Notes under the pieces: model-generated
Database searches by the model: none
What the model saw: the letters and a program-made list of their open reading frames with translations, nothing else
Told to the model about the DNA's origin: nothing
In this document: piece by piece, positions 8,400-17,444 of the stretch
How the letters are laid out: each line of letters begins with the position of its first letter
Numbering within the stretch: the stretch's first letter is position 1
Made by a program: the position numbers and the translations under genes
Assembly: GCF_020687765.1 (NCBI RefSeq)
Contig: NZ_JAJEWJ010000004.1
Location: forward strand, 224,302-288,301
Length of the DNA stretch: 64,000 nucleotides
Source: Sphingobacterium sp. FBM7-1
GTDB taxonomy: Bacteria > Bacteroidota > Bacteroidia > Sphingobacteriales > Sphingobacteriaceae
Direction of reading: 5' to 3'

Positions 8400-11300
8400 T
8401 TAATTTTTTTCAACAATTATTCCTAACTCCTTACCATCGATCTCGATAGTATCTCCCGACTCCAATGATACGGTTTTAAAATCAATAGAGTTTGCCAGAA
8501 TTTCGGTGCAAATATACGATAAATTATTTTCTACAGCTTCTTGTATCTCAGTATTTTGTGTTATCGTAACGTTAATTCTATCCGTAACCTCAAAGCCCTT
8601 ATCTTTACGTAGGTTCTGGATACGATTAATAAGTTCTCTGGACAAGCCCTCTTTTTTTAGTTCCGGCGTGATCTGAATGTCTAACGCTACCGTCAATTTT
8701 CCGAGGTTTGCAACTTGCCATCCGGCCACATCTTCTGCAATAATCTCTACATCCTCGGGTGTGATACGGTAGGGTGTTCCCTCCAATTGCAAGGATCCTT
8801 CTCTTTCCAGCAGGCTAATTTGTTCACTGCTGAGCGTTTGGATGACAGCCACCACCATTTTCATGTCTTTCCCTACTTTGGCACCTAGCGCTTTAAAATT
8901 AGGTTTAATTTTCTTTTTAATGATGCCGGTCGTATCCGTAATAAAGGAAACTTCCTTGATATTCGTTTCTGATAAGATTAATTCTTTTACTTTTTCGACT
9001 TTTTCTTGAAAAGCTTGATCGAGTACTGGAATAAGGATTTTATTTAAAGGTTGGCGCACATTAATACCCGTTTTCTTTCGCAGTGATAGGGTCAACGAGG
9101 AAATGTCCTGTGCCAATGCCATACGCTCTTCTAAATCTTTATCGACAAGTTCTACACGATAGCTTGGGAAATCGGCCAAGTGTACCGATTCGTGCATTTC
9201 CTTTTGAGCCCCGGCGTTTAAATCCAGGTATAAATGATCTGCAAAAAATGGAGAGATAGGGGCCATCAGCTTGGCAACACTATCCAAACAAGTATAAAGT
9301 GTTTGATAAGCGGAAATTTTATCTTCTGTATAATCCCCTTTCCAGAAACGACGACGACATAAACGTACATACCAATTGCTTAAATGCTCGTCCACAAAGT
9401 TTTGGATCGCACGTGCTGCCTTGGTCGGCTCAAAGTCTGCATAATATTCGTCTACCTCTTTGATTAAGCTATTTAGCAAAGAGATAATCCAGCGGTCAAT
9501 TTCAGGACGCTTTTCCAACATTATATCCGCTTCACTATAACGGAAATTATCGATATTAGCATATAAAGCAAAGAAGGCGTAGGTATTGTATAGGGTGCCG
9601 AAAAATTTACGACGTACCTCATCCAATCCCTCTTCATTAAATTTTAGGTTATCCCACGGAGCAGCATTACTGATCATGTACCATCTGGTAGCATCAGCAC
9701 TGTATTTTTCAATCGTAGCAAAGGGATCAACGCCATTACCCAGGCGCTTAGACATTTTGTTGCCATTTTTGTCAAGCACCAACCCGTTTGATACAACGTT
9801 TTTAAAAGCGACTGAACCCCGGATCATGGTCGAGATGGCGTGTAAGGTAAAGAACCAGCCACGAGTTTGGTCTACCCCCTCTGCGATGAAATCTGCCGGG
9901 AAAGCATCTTCGTACCCCTCTTTAAAGGGGTTTTCTTCTCCCCGGGCAAGTTTCTCGTGATCAAGCCCCCATTGTGCATAAGGCATGGCGCCGGAGTCAA
10001 ACCATACATCGATAAGATCAGGTTCGCGAAACATTTTTTGTCCGTTTTCAGAAACTAAAACGATATCGTCAACATAGGGACGATGGAGATCCAATGCATC
10101 CGTTTCAAACTTATCCAGGTAGGATTGATTGATCGCTTTTTCTTCTGCAGAGAGTGCATCTGATTGTATCGCTGCCTGTAGTAAGGATTTTAATTCTGGT
10201 AGTGAACCGATACAGATTTCTTCATTTTCATCGGCGGAACGCCATATCGGAAGTGGGGTTCCCCAATAACGGGAACGAGAAAGATTCCAGTCAACGAGGT
10301 TCTCTAACCAGTTACCAAAACGACCCGAACCAGTAGCTTCCGGTTTCCAGTTAATGGTCTGGTTTAAAGCAACCAATTTATCTTTAACCGCAGTAGTGCG
10401 AATAAACCAACTATCTAGGGGGTAGTACAATACGGGTTTGTCCGTTCGCCAGCAATGCGGGTAGGAGTGTTCGTATTTCTTAACATCAAAAGCTTTATTT
10501 TCCTCCTTTAGCTTGATAGCGATCAAGACGTCCGTCGGTTTAAAGTCATTTGCTGCGCGCTCCTCATTGCTGTAATATTCTTCTTTTACGAAGCGTCCTG
10601 CAAAGTCTGTTATCTCTTCTACGAAACGCCCGGTACGATCAACGGTAGGGGCATCCTTTCCATTTTCGTCGCGGACTAAAATAGCAGGAACGCCATGCTC
10701 CTTGCATACACGAAAATCGTCCGCGCCATACGTCGGAGCCGCGTGTACGATACCGGTGCCATCTTCCGTCGTCACAAAATCACCAGGAATGACACGAAAA
10801 GCTTTTTCGAGCAGTTCTTCGCTGGTTACATAGGGGAGCAGCTGATGATAGCGTAATCCCACCAAAGCTTCGCCCTTACATTCCGCTACGATTTCCCAAG
10901 GAATTACTTTGTCGCCCAATTTATAGTCTTGAAAGGAAGCTTGCTGACCCTCCGCTTTAAAATGTTTTGCAATTAGGTTTTTTGCTAGGATAACAGATAC
11001 GGGAAGTCCTGTATATTGATTAAAGGTCTTGATTTTGACATAGTCAATGTTTTTTCCCACAACCAAGGCTGCGTTGCCGGGTAAGGTCCAGGGAGTAGTG
11101 GTCCAGGCTATAAAAGCAACGTCTTCCTCTTCCGACTCTAGTAGCGTAGTCATCAAGGGGTGTACCTGTGCTTTATCCAGACGGAATTCCGCCACAATAG
11201 TGGTGTCTTTGACGTCTTTGTATGTGCCGGGTTGATTCAGCTCATGTGAACTCAGACCAGTTCCCGCTGCCGGTGAATACGGTTGGATGGTATAGCCTTT

Positions 11301-11816
11301 ATATAGCAGGCCCTTTTTGTATAATTCTTTCAGTAAATACCATAACGTTTCGATGTAATCGTTCTGGTAGGTAATGTAAGGATGTTCCAGATCAACCCAA
11401 TAACCCATTTTCTGGGTAAGGTCGTTCCATACATCCGTATATTTCATCACTTCTTTGCGACAGGCATCGTTATAAGCTTCAACACTGATCTTTTTTCCGA
11501 TGTCTTCCTTTGTAATGCCTAAGGTTTTTTCGACGGCCAGTTCAATCGGTAACCCGTGCGTATCCCAGCCGCCTTTACGTTTTACCTGAAAGCCTTTTAA
11601 TGTTTTATAACGGCAGAATATATCTTTTATCGAACGCGCCATTACGTGATGGATACCCGGCATACCATTGGCGGATGGGGGACCCTCATAAAACGTATAG
11701 GGTTTATGGGCAGGACGATTTGTTATGCTTTTCTCAAAGATATTATTCGATTCCCACCGTTCTAGTATTTCTCTACCTATCTCAGGCAAGTTTAACTGCT
11801 TATATTCCTTGTACAT
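8400..11816 (-). CDS. ileS: Isoleucyl-tRNA synthetase, long (IleRS2-type)
   Basis: A 1138-residue class I synthetase charging tRNA-Ile, with an editing domain that removes valine. It is the long, eukaryote-like type rather than the roughly 940-residue E. coli type. The KMSKS motif is GNKMSKRLGN at about residue 690. The class I signature, normally H-x-G-H, reads PPSANGMPGIHHVMARS: at residues 54-57 the order is G-I-H-H, with the first His and the Gly exchanged relative to the canonical motif. That variant is known from a subset of IleRS2 enzymes and is linked to extreme mupirocin resistance. The editing-domain T-T-T-P-W-T-L-P motif is present. It leads the operon ileS, dksA-like, lspA. Confidence 0.97.
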   Translation of the reverse strand: MYKEYKQLNLPEIGREILERWESNNIFEKSITNRPAHKPYTFYEGPPSANGMPGIHHVMARSIKDIFCRYKTLKGFQVKRKGGWDTHGLPIELAVEKTLGITKEDIGKKISVEAYNDACRKEVMKYTDVWNDLTQKMGYWVDLEHPYITYQNDYIETLWYLLKELYKKGLLYKGYTIQPYSPAAGTGLSSHELNQPGTYKDVKDTTIVAEFRLDKAQVHPLMTTLLESEEEDVAFIAWTTTPWTLPGNAALVVGKNIDYVKIKTFNQYTGLPVSVILAKNLIAKHFKAEGQQASFQDYKLGDKVIPWEIVAECKGEALVGLRYHQLLPYVTSEELLEKAFRVIPGDFVTTEDGTGIVHAAPTYGADDFRVCKEHGVPAILVRDENGKDAPTVDRTGRFVEEITDFAGRFVKEEYYSNEERAANDFKPTDVLIAIKLKEENKAFDVKKYEHSYPHCWRTDKPVLYYPLDSWFIRTTAVKDKLVALNQTINWKPEATGSGRFGNWLENLVDWNLSRSRYWGTPLPIWRSADENEEICIGSLPELKSLLQAAIQSDALSAEEKAINQSYLDKFETDALDLHRPYVDDIVLVSENGQKMFREPDLIDVWFDSGAMPYAQWGLDHEKLARGEENPFKEGYEDAFPADFIAEGVDQTRGWFFTLHAISTMIRGSVAFKNVVSNGLVLDKNGNKMSKRLGNGVDPFATIEKYSADATRWYMISNAAPWDNLKFNEEGLDEVRRKFFGTLYNTYAFFALYANIDNFRYSEADIMLEKRPEIDRWIISLLNSLIKEVDEYYADFEPTKAARAIQNFVDEHLSNWYVRLCRRRFWKGDYTEDKISAYQTLYTCLDSVAKLMAPISPFFADHLYLDLNAGAQKEMHESVHLADFPSYRVELVDKDLEERMALAQDISSLTLSLRKKTGINVRQPLNKILIPVLDQAFQEKVEKVKELILSETNIKEVSFITDTTGIIKKKIKPNFKALGAKVGKDMKMVVAVIQTLSSEQISLLEREGSLQLEGTPYRITPEDVEIIAEDVAGWQVANLGKLTVALDIQITPELKKEGLSRELINRIQNLRKDKGFEVTDRINVTITQNTEIQEAVENNLSYICTEILANSIDFKTVSLESGDTIEIDGKELGIIVEKN

Positions 11817-11906
11817 CCGAAATTGCGATTGTTTTTTAAAGGTCGCTAATTTAGTGATTTTAAATGGAAAAAAGTAGTTTGTGCGTATATTGGAGAATAA
11901 GAAAAA

Positions 11907-12260
11907 TTATGCCGAAAACGAACTGCCGCAACCGCAGGTACTCGAAGCATTTGGGTTATTGAAAGTGAACCCGCGCGCATCCAAACCGCTTTTGTAATCT
12001 ACTTCCATGCCGGCTAAGTAGAGCCCGTGGGCTTTATTCATAAAAACCCGGATGCCGGCGATCATGTACTCGTTATCGCCGTCTTTCTTCTGGTCAAAGC
12101 CCAAAATGTAACTCATGCCGGAGCAACCACCGCCTTCAACACCAATGCGTAAGCCGAAATCTGCGCCGATTTCCTGTTGGTCGATCAACTTTTTCAGTTC
12201 CGAAACTGCTCCTTCAGTTAGGGTTACGGGAGCAGCATTTGTTATAGTTTCTGTACTCAT
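11907..12260 (-). CDS. A-type Fe-S cluster carrier (IscA/ErpA/HesB family)
   Basis: A 117-residue A-type iron-sulfur carrier. The three conserved cysteines are in place: G-G-C-S-G-M-S-Y in the middle and S-T-C-G-C-G-S-S near the C-terminus. The FxLRIGVEGGG segment before the first Cys is typical. It receives Fe-S clusters from the scaffold and passes them to apoproteins. Whether it is the IscA, ErpA or SufA equivalent cannot be decided by motif. It has its own likely promoter (TAAATTTG at 12290-12297) and stands between ileS and the divergent glyA. Confidence 0.93.
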   Translation of the reverse strand: MSTETITNAAPVTLTEGAVSELKKLIDQQEIGADFGLRIGVEGGGCSGMSYILGFDQKKDGDNEYMIAGIRVFMNKAHGLYLAGMEVDYKSGLDARGFTFNNPNASSTCGCGSSFSA

Positions 12261-12289
12261 TACGCGTCGTTTAATTTGTTTCGTTGTTA

Positions 12290-12297
12290 CAAATTTA
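12290..12297 (-). promoter_or_regulatory. -7 box (TAAATTTG) of the A-type carrier gene
   Basis: Exact match to TAnnTTTG on the minus strand, 30 bases before the start codon. No clear -33 element is seen. Confidence 0.5.
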
Positions 12298-12459
12298 CAT
12301 CTTTCTTTTAAAGAAGCTTTTGAAAGGGAACTATTTTTGACACTAATAAAACATTCCGTATTTTTACAGATACAGAATGTATACTCGCTCCATTAATCTA
12401 TCCGTTGGAAGGAGGCGAGTACGAAATGAAAATTCATGATGATATGCTGTAGAATTATA

Positions 12460-12490
12460 TTGCATATAATCACGATTTTATTTAGGTTTG
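12460..12490 (+). promoter_or_regulatory. Promoter of glyA
   Basis: TTG at 12460-12462, a 20-base spacer and TAGGTTTG at 12483-12490 fit the Bacteroidota sigma factor consensus. Predicted transcription starts near 12496, leaving a leader of about 30 bases, too short for a riboswitch. Confidence 0.7.
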
Positions 12491-12526
12491 CAGCAAATTT
12501 TTATCATACTCCTTATCAATAACAGA

Positions 12527-13798
12527 ATGGAAAGAGATCAGGTCATTTTTAACCTCATAGCCGATGAGCTAAAGCGTCAAGAAGAAGGAATTGAATTGAT
12601 CGCTTCAGAAAACTTTGTAAGTAAACAAGTAATGGAAGCCGCTGGATCAGTCCTAACGAATAAATACGCGGAAGGCTTGCCTGGAAAACGTTACTACGGA
12701 GGTTGTGAAGTGGTTGACGAAATCGAAACGATTGCTATCGACCGTGCAAAAAAATTGTTTGGTGCGACGTGGGTAAACGTGCAGCCACACTCAGGAGCAC
12801 AGGCCAATGCGGCGGTTTTTTTGGCAACAATTCAACCCGGAGATAAGATTTTAGGGCTTGACCTCTCTCATGGAGGCCATTTGACACACGGTTCGCCGGC
12901 AAATCTTTCTGGTAAAATCTACCAACCGTTATTTTATGGAGTAAAAGAAGATACAGGACTAATTGACTATGAGCAATTAGAAGAAACAGCATTACGCGAA
13001 AAGCCTAAAATGATTATATGTGGTGCTTCCGCTTATTCTCGTGATTGGGATTATGCCCGCATTCGTAAGGTTGCTGATGAAATTGGTGCACTTGTATTGG
13101 CGGACATATCACATCCGGCAGGATTAATAGCAAAAGGATTATTGAATGATCCGCTTCCACATTGTCACATCGTAACCACTACGACACACAAAACGTTGCG
13201 TGGACCTAGAGGAGGGATGATTATGGTAGGCCAAGATTTTGAGAATACTTGGGGAGCTAAAACGCCAAAGGGAGAAACACGTACAATTACCCAGTTATTG
13301 GATTTGGCTGTATTCCCTGGTACACAAGGCGGTCCCTTGGAACATACGATTGCAGCTAAAGCTATTGCCTACGGTGAAGCATTAAGCGATGAATATTTGA
13401 CGTATGCACAACAAGTACGCAAAAACGCGCAAGCATTGGCACAATTCTTTGTGGACCGGGATTACAAGATTATTTCGGGAGGTACAGATAACCATTTGAT
13501 GTTGGTTGATCTACGTAATAAAGATATTTCGGGTAAAGAAGCTGAAGCGGTATTAGGCAAAGCTGGAATTACGACGAACAAGAACATGGTTCCCTTTGAC
13601 ACACGGTCGCCATTCGTTACATCGGGTGTTCGTTTCGGAACAGCTGCGATTACAACACGTGGCCTGGGCGAGAACGAAATTATACAAGTTGGTGAGTTAA
13701 TCGATGAAGCATTGACTAACCGTGCAAACGAAGCCGCTTTAAATGCTATCCACGAAAAAGTGAAAGCGTTAATGGCACAGTTTCCATTGTACAAGTAA
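12527..13798 (+). CDS. glyA: Serine hydroxymethyltransferase
   Basis: A 423-residue PLP enzyme that interconverts serine and glycine with tetrahydrofolate, the main source of one-carbon units. The ATG at 12527 ([14 protein letters not shown]) was chosen; an upstream in-frame start at 12488 would lie on the promoter. Family motifs are clear: [27 protein letters not shown], the PLP-binding lysine in [15 protein letters not shown], and [17 protein letters not shown]. It has its own promoter and a strong terminator, so it is monocistronic. The product feeds purine synthesis, for which purEK and purB are also in the window. Confidence 0.97.
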   Translation: MERDQVIFNLIADELKRQEEGIELIASENFVSKQVMEAAGSVLTNKYAEGLPGKRYYGGCEVVDEIETIAIDRAKKLFGATWVNVQPHSGAQANAAVFLATIQPGDKILGLDLSHGGHLTHGSPANLSGKIYQPLFYGVKEDTGLIDYEQLEETALREKPKMIICGASAYSRDWDYARIRKVADEIGALVLADISHPAGLIAKGLLNDPLPHCHIVTTTTHKTLRGPRGGMIMVGQDFENTWGAKTPKGETRTITQLLDLAVFPGTQGGPLEHTIAAKAIAYGEALSDEYLTYAQQVRKNAQALAQFFVDRDYKIISGGTDNHLMLVDLRNKDISGKEAEAVLGKAGITTNKNMVPFDTRSPFVTSGVRFGTAAITTRGLGENEIIQVGELIDEALTNRANEAALNAIHEKVKALMAQFPLYK

Positions 13799-13822
13799 AC
13801 ACGATATTCTTTGATTTTATAT

Positions 13823-13853
13823 AAAGGTGAGCATCAGTAGCTCACCTTTTTTT
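13823..13853 (+). terminator. Terminator of glyA
   Basis: A perfect 10-bp stem (13823-13832 with 13840-13849, seven-base loop) followed by a T run, 25 bases after the glyA stop. Confidence 0.9.
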
Positions 13854-14064
13854 ATGCACTCGCTTATAGTAGGAAAACCATTTCGAGCTTTGATTTGTTA
13901 TATTCAGAAATACGCCAATGTGTGAAGAAATGTTAAAAGATAATCGTTGAATTTGATAATTCGTTATTTTTCATTTGATTTGAAGTATAATCTACAAACG
14001 GAAGGACGCCTATAAAACACTTTACTCTTTAAAATAAATTCAAACATAAGTCTGGGGATTTACT

Positions 14065-14655
14065 ATGAAAACGTTAAAAGAAAAGAGTGACCTTGAGTTA
14101 ATTCAAACCTACGTGGCAGGGGATGAATCGGGGATAGAGGCATTACTGAATAGATATAAATCAAAAATATATACATCCATCTATCTACAGGTGAGAGACG
14201 AATATCTAGCGGAAGATATTTTTCAGGAAACCTTCATAAAGGTAATCAAGACATTGAAATCGGGACGTTATAATGAGGAGGGAAAGTTTCTTCCTTGGGT
14301 AGTCCGTATTGCACAAAACATGGTTATCGACCATTTCCGAAAAGAAAAAAGAAGCCCTACGGTCATAAGCAGTGAAGGTTATGATATCTTCGAGGTATTG
14401 GAGTTTTCAGACGATAATGTGGAATCTAAATTGATGACTAATCAGCGCGATGTGGATCTAAGAAAAATTATCCAGAAATTGCCAGATGATCAAAAAGAGG
14501 TATTGATCATGCGTCACTTTTGTGATATGAGCTTTAAGGAAATCGCAGAAATCACCGATGTGAGTATTAATACCGCGCTTGGTAGGATGCGTTATGCCCT
14601 TAATAATTTACGAAAGATGATCGAAGAACACAATATGTTATTGAATATGGGTTAA
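14065..14655 (+). CDS. Sigma-70 family RNA polymerase sigma factor (ECF-like)
   Basis: A 196-residue group IV sigma factor. Region 2 is visible at about residues 25-95: YKSKIYTSIYLQVRDEYLAEDIFQETFIKV (2.2) and FLPWVVRIAQNMVIDHFRKEKR (2.3/2.4). Region 4 is LPDDQKEVLIMRHFCDMSFKEIAEITDVSINTALGRMRYALNNLRK, a helix-turn-helix for the -35 element. No anti-sigma gene is adjacent. This type is widespread in Sphingobacteriaceae as a stand-alone gene, but the regulon is unknown. Its stop codon overlaps the stop codon of convergent purE within an inverted repeat. The gene is preceded by about 210 bases of AT-rich DNA in which no convincing promoter was recognised. Confidence 0.93.
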   Translation: MKTLKEKSDLELIQTYVAGDESGIEALLNRYKSKIYTSIYLQVRDEYLAEDIFQETFIKVIKTLKSGRYNEEGKFLPWVVRIAQNMVIDHFRKEKRSPTVISSEGYDIFEVLEFSDDNVESKLMTNQRDVDLRKIIQKLPDDQKEVLIMRHFCDMSFKEIAEITDVSINTALGRMRYALNNLRKMIEEHNMLLNMG

Positions 14656-14667
14656 AAACCCATATTC
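14643..14667. repeat. Inverted repeat containing the overlapping stop codons of the sigma gene and purE
   Basis: Perfect 10-bp arms (14643-14652 and 14658-14667) around a five-base loop. The two TAA stops (14653-14655 forward, 14652-14654 reverse) lie in it. As a result both proteins end in a similar Asn-Met-Gly. There is no T run, so it may act as a hairpin barrier rather than a classic terminator. Confidence 0.75.
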
Positions 14668-15161
14668 TCAACTTCTTGCGCTGTTTCTTCCACCTTAGCT
14701 TTCAGATCTGCTTTAAAAGCTAATAACGATTTAGTGAGTTCATCGGAAGACGTTGCTAAAATCTGTGCGGCTAATATGCCCGCGTTTTTAGCTGCATTTA
14801 ATGCAACTGTCGCTACCGGAATCCCGTTAGGCATTTGTAATATAGAAAGTACCGAATCCCACCCGTCAATAGAGTTGGAAGATTTCACAGGAACACCAAT
14901 TACCGGCAAATGGGTGATAGAAGCAACCATACCGGGTAAATGAGCCGCTCCTCCAGCTCCCGCGATAATAACTTTTAATCCACGCGCAGCAGCTGATTTC
15001 GCATATTCATACATACGTTCGGGTGTACGGTGTGCCGAGACAATAGTGACTTCGAAGGTTACGCCCAAACTCTTTAATACCTCGATGGCATCCTGCATAA
15101 TGGGGAGGTCAGACTTGCTCCCCATGATAATGCCTACTTTTGTGTTATTTTCTGGATTCAT
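14652..15161 (-). CDS. purE: 5-(carboxyamino)imidazole ribonucleotide mutase
   Basis: About 169 residues from the ATG at 15161. The longer frame to 15197 would overlap purK and adds residues not typical of PurE. Class I PurE motifs are clear: GIIMGSKSDLPIM, VSAHRTPERMYEYA and GAGGAAHLPGMVA. It moves the carboxyl group of N5-CAIR to give CAIR in purine synthesis, acting directly on the product of PurK, whose gene ends two bases upstream. Translational coupling with purK is likely. Confidence 0.97.
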   Translation of the reverse strand: MNPENNTKVGIIMGSKSDLPIMQDAIEVLKSLGVTFEVTIVSAHRTPERMYEYAKSAAARGLKVIIAGAGGAAHLPGMVASITHLPVIGVPVKSSNSIDGWDSVLSILQMPNGIPVATVALNAAKNAGILAAQILATSSDELTKSLLAFKADLKAKVEETAQEVENMGF

Positions 15162-15163
15162 TC

Positions 15164-16306
15164 TTACGCTTTTACCTTTAATGTTTCTTGTACCCAACGG
15201 GCATTTTTTATAGCCAACTCACGATCATCGTTAACAATACAAACATGCCCCATTTTACGGAAAGGTTTGGTGTATTTTTTGCCGTATAGGTGGACGAAAA
15301 TACCCTCGATTGCTAAAACTTCTTCTACCCCTTCATATTTAGCCAAACCCTCATATCGTGGTTCGCCTAAAAGGTTGATCATCACCGCATTTGATCTTGT
15401 TGTCGTCGCACCTAAGGGCAAATTGAAAATAGCACGCAGGTGCTGGGCGAATTGGGAGGTTATATTACCTTCAATGGTGTGATGCCCGCTATTGTGGGGG
15501 CGTGGGGCAAGCTCATTGACTAAAATCTCGCCTTCTTTCGTAAGGAACATTTCAACGGCAAGAAGGCCGACGATCTGTAGATCTTCCGCGATCTTCTTCG
15601 CAATTTCATCGGCTTGCGTTTGTACCTCAAAAGGTAAGGTGGACGGAGCTATCAGGAACTCTACCAAATTAGCCTCTGGATTAAATTCCATTTCCACCAA
15701 TGGGAAGGTCGCGATCTCTCCTTTATCATTTCGTGCTACGATGACAGCAATTTCTTTTTCGAAATCGACCAACGCTTCCACTAAAGAAGGTTCTTCGAAA
15801 GCCTGTTCTATTTCCGATGTGCTATTGATTTTCTTTACGCCTTTACCATCATAGCCATCCTTACGGAGTTTCTGTATGTAAGGCAACGGGATCGACGTTT
15901 CATATAAGTTTTCCTTTGTTGAGATAAGCTGGAAAGGAGCTGTAGGGATATCATTTTGTTTAAAAAACTGCTTTTGCAGACCTTTATCCTGTATCAAACG
16001 AATGATTCGGGACTGTGGATATACCAAAACCCCTTCGTTTTCGAGTTTCTCGAGGGCGTCCACATTTACCTTTTCGATTTCGATCGTGATCATGTCCAAA
16101 TCTTTACCAAAGTTATAGACTGTTTCGAAATCGCTTAATGAACCGCACTCAAAGCGGTTGCATAATTTACGGCATGGTGCATTTTTATCGGGATCCAATA
16201 TATGCACGTTTACGTTGTAATTGATGGCTTCTTGAATAAGCATACGGCCTAACTGGCCACCGCCAAGAATACCTAATTGCAACTCGCCATAAAAATCTTT
16301 TGCCAT
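15164..16306 (-). CDS. purK: N5-carboxyaminoimidazole ribonucleotide synthase
   Basis: A 380-residue ATP-grasp enzyme that makes N5-CAIR from AIR, bicarbonate and ATP, the step before PurE. The N-terminal nucleotide-fold start LGILGGGQLGRMLIQEA is diagnostic. ATP-grasp features follow: IQKLRKDGYDGKGV, and VNELAPRPHNSGHHTIEG with the metal-binding E/N residues. It starts 17 bases after nuoB, so it may be read from the nuoA promoter; no separate promoter was found. Confidence 0.97.
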   Translation of the reverse strand: MAKDFYGELQLGILGGGQLGRMLIQEAINYNVNVHILDPDKNAPCRKLCNRFECGSLSDFETVYNFGKDLDMITIEIEKVNVDALEKLENEGVLVYPQSRIIRLIQDKGLQKQFFKQNDIPTAPFQLISTKENLYETSIPLPYIQKLRKDGYDGKGVKKINSTSEIEQAFEEPSLVEALVDFEKEIAVIVARNDKGEIATFPLVEMEFNPEANLVEFLIAPSTLPFEVQTQADEIAKKIAEDLQIVGLLAVEMFLTKEGEILVNELAPRPHNSGHHTIEGNITSQFAQHLRAIFNLPLGATTTRSNAVMINLLGEPRYEGLAKYEGVEEVLAIEGIFVHLYGKKYTKPFRKMGHVCIVNDDRELAIKNARWVQETLKVKA

Positions 16307-16323
16307 AGTGTTAATAAAATATA

Positions 16324-16830
16324 TTAAGCTTGTTCAGAAAAATATTGATCTTGTAATATATGTTCTGTTTCTATTTTCTTTTGAAGTTCTAAAAATGCCC
16401 CAATCAGTGCTTCTGGTCGAGGTGGGCATCCTTGAACATAGACGTCTACCGGGATAATTTTGTCTACGCCTTTTACCACATGATAACCGTGTTGCCAATA
16501 AGGGCCGCCACAGTTCGAACAGGATCCCATCGATATAACGTATTTGGGATCGGGCATCTGCTCATAAAGTTTCTTTATCCGGTCGGCCATTTTAAAGGTT
16601 ACCGTGCCGGCAATAATCATCACATCCGACTGTCTGGGAGAAGGGCGAGGGAATACGCCCAAACGATCCAAGTCATAGGTAGAAGCCATAGCGCCCATCA
16701 TTTCTATCGCACAGCAGGCGATACCGAAACTAACCGGCCACATAGATGACAGTCGTGCCCAATTGAGCAAATCGTCCATCTTTGCAATAATTACACCCCC
16801 ACTTTGTTCTTGATTTTGTATGGCACCCAT
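16324..16830 (-). CDS. nuoB: NADH-quinone oxidoreductase subunit B
   Basis: A 168-residue complex I subunit in the hydrophilic Q module that carries cluster N2, the last Fe-S cluster before quinone. The N2 cysteines are present: the tandem pair in [11 protein letters not shown], the Cys in MGSCSNCGG and the one in [13 protein letters not shown]. Full length for the family. It follows nuoA by six bases, as usual, but the next gene is purK rather than nuoC. No nuoC, D, E, F or G is found anywhere in the window. Confidence 0.97.
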   Translation of the reverse strand: MGAIQNQEQSGGVIIAKMDDLLNWARLSSMWPVSFGIACCAIEMMGAMASTYDLDRLGVFPRPSPRQSDVMIIAGTVTFKMADRIKKLYEQMPDPKYVISMGSCSNCGGPYWQHGYHVVKGVDKIIPVDVYVQGCPPRPEALIGAFLELQKKIETEHILQDQYFSEQA

Positions 16831-16836
16831 GTTTTA

Positions 16837-17421
16837 TCAATTTGGCTTCTTAAACTTTGGACGAAACCCTACACCAGTGCTTTGCGCCACTTTTGTGCTG
16901 CTGTCAGAAGCTGCTGGAGAAATCGTTTCTTTATAGTCGCGGATGGGATATGTTTTGCTGTTCAATTGCTCGTAGGCTTTAACGGGAATACCTACGGCCA
17001 CACGAGGCTGTACATGGGTGGGTTTAATCCAGGAGATATCTCCCCGCTTCCATACATACACCAATCCGACAATCAGGATGCCTAAAAACATAGCCATCTC
17101 GATTAACGTAAACCACCCCCAACGCCCATCTGCAGCAATAAATTCTCGGTTGCCAAAAACGGTCGCCCAAGGAAATACGAAAATCAATTCCACATCAAAC
17201 AGCAAAAAAACCAAAGCAATGACGTAAAACCGCGGGTTTATCTGCACCCACGCGCTACCTGTAGTTTCTTCACCACATTCGTATGTACTTAGTTTTTGTG
17301 GATTAGGGTTCTTAGGGGAGAGTACTTTGGCCAAGAAAATGGTTACGCACACCAACAGGATACCTACTATTGCGATCAATAGTATTTTTCCATATTCTGA
17401 TAGTTGCGCGGGATCATCCAT
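16837..17421 (-). CDS. nuoA: NADH-quinone oxidoreductase subunit A
   Basis: A 194-residue membrane subunit of complex I. Three helices are visible (about residues 8-30, 65-90 and 105-125), with the family motif K-x-x-x-Y-E-C-G-E between the first two, in the loop that switches near the quinone site, and F-D-V-E-L-I-F-x-x-P-W-A after the second. It carries a C-terminal tail of roughly 60 hydrophilic residues ending in basic KFKKPN that the E. coli protein lacks. It is preceded by ffh on the same strand (23 bases) and followed by nuoB. Confidence 0.93.
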   Translation of the reverse strand: MDDPAQLSEYGKILLIAIVGILLVCVTIFLAKVLSPKNPNPQKLSTYECGEETTGSAWVQINPRFYVIALVFLLFDVELIFVFPWATVFGNREFIAADGRWGWFTLIEMAMFLGILIVGLVYVWKRGDISWIKPTHVQPRVAVGIPVKAYEQLNSKTYPIRDYKETISPAASDSSTKVAQSTGVGFRPKFKKPN

Positions 17422-17444
17422 AATACAAAATTACGAAATATTAT

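Noticed and set aside
12115..12396. Plus-strand frame antisense to the A-type carrier
   Set aside because: Lies opposite a strongly conserved gene and its promoter; no protein features.
12490..12526. Glycine riboswitch before glyA
   Set aside because: The predicted leader is only about 30 bases, too short for any riboswitch.
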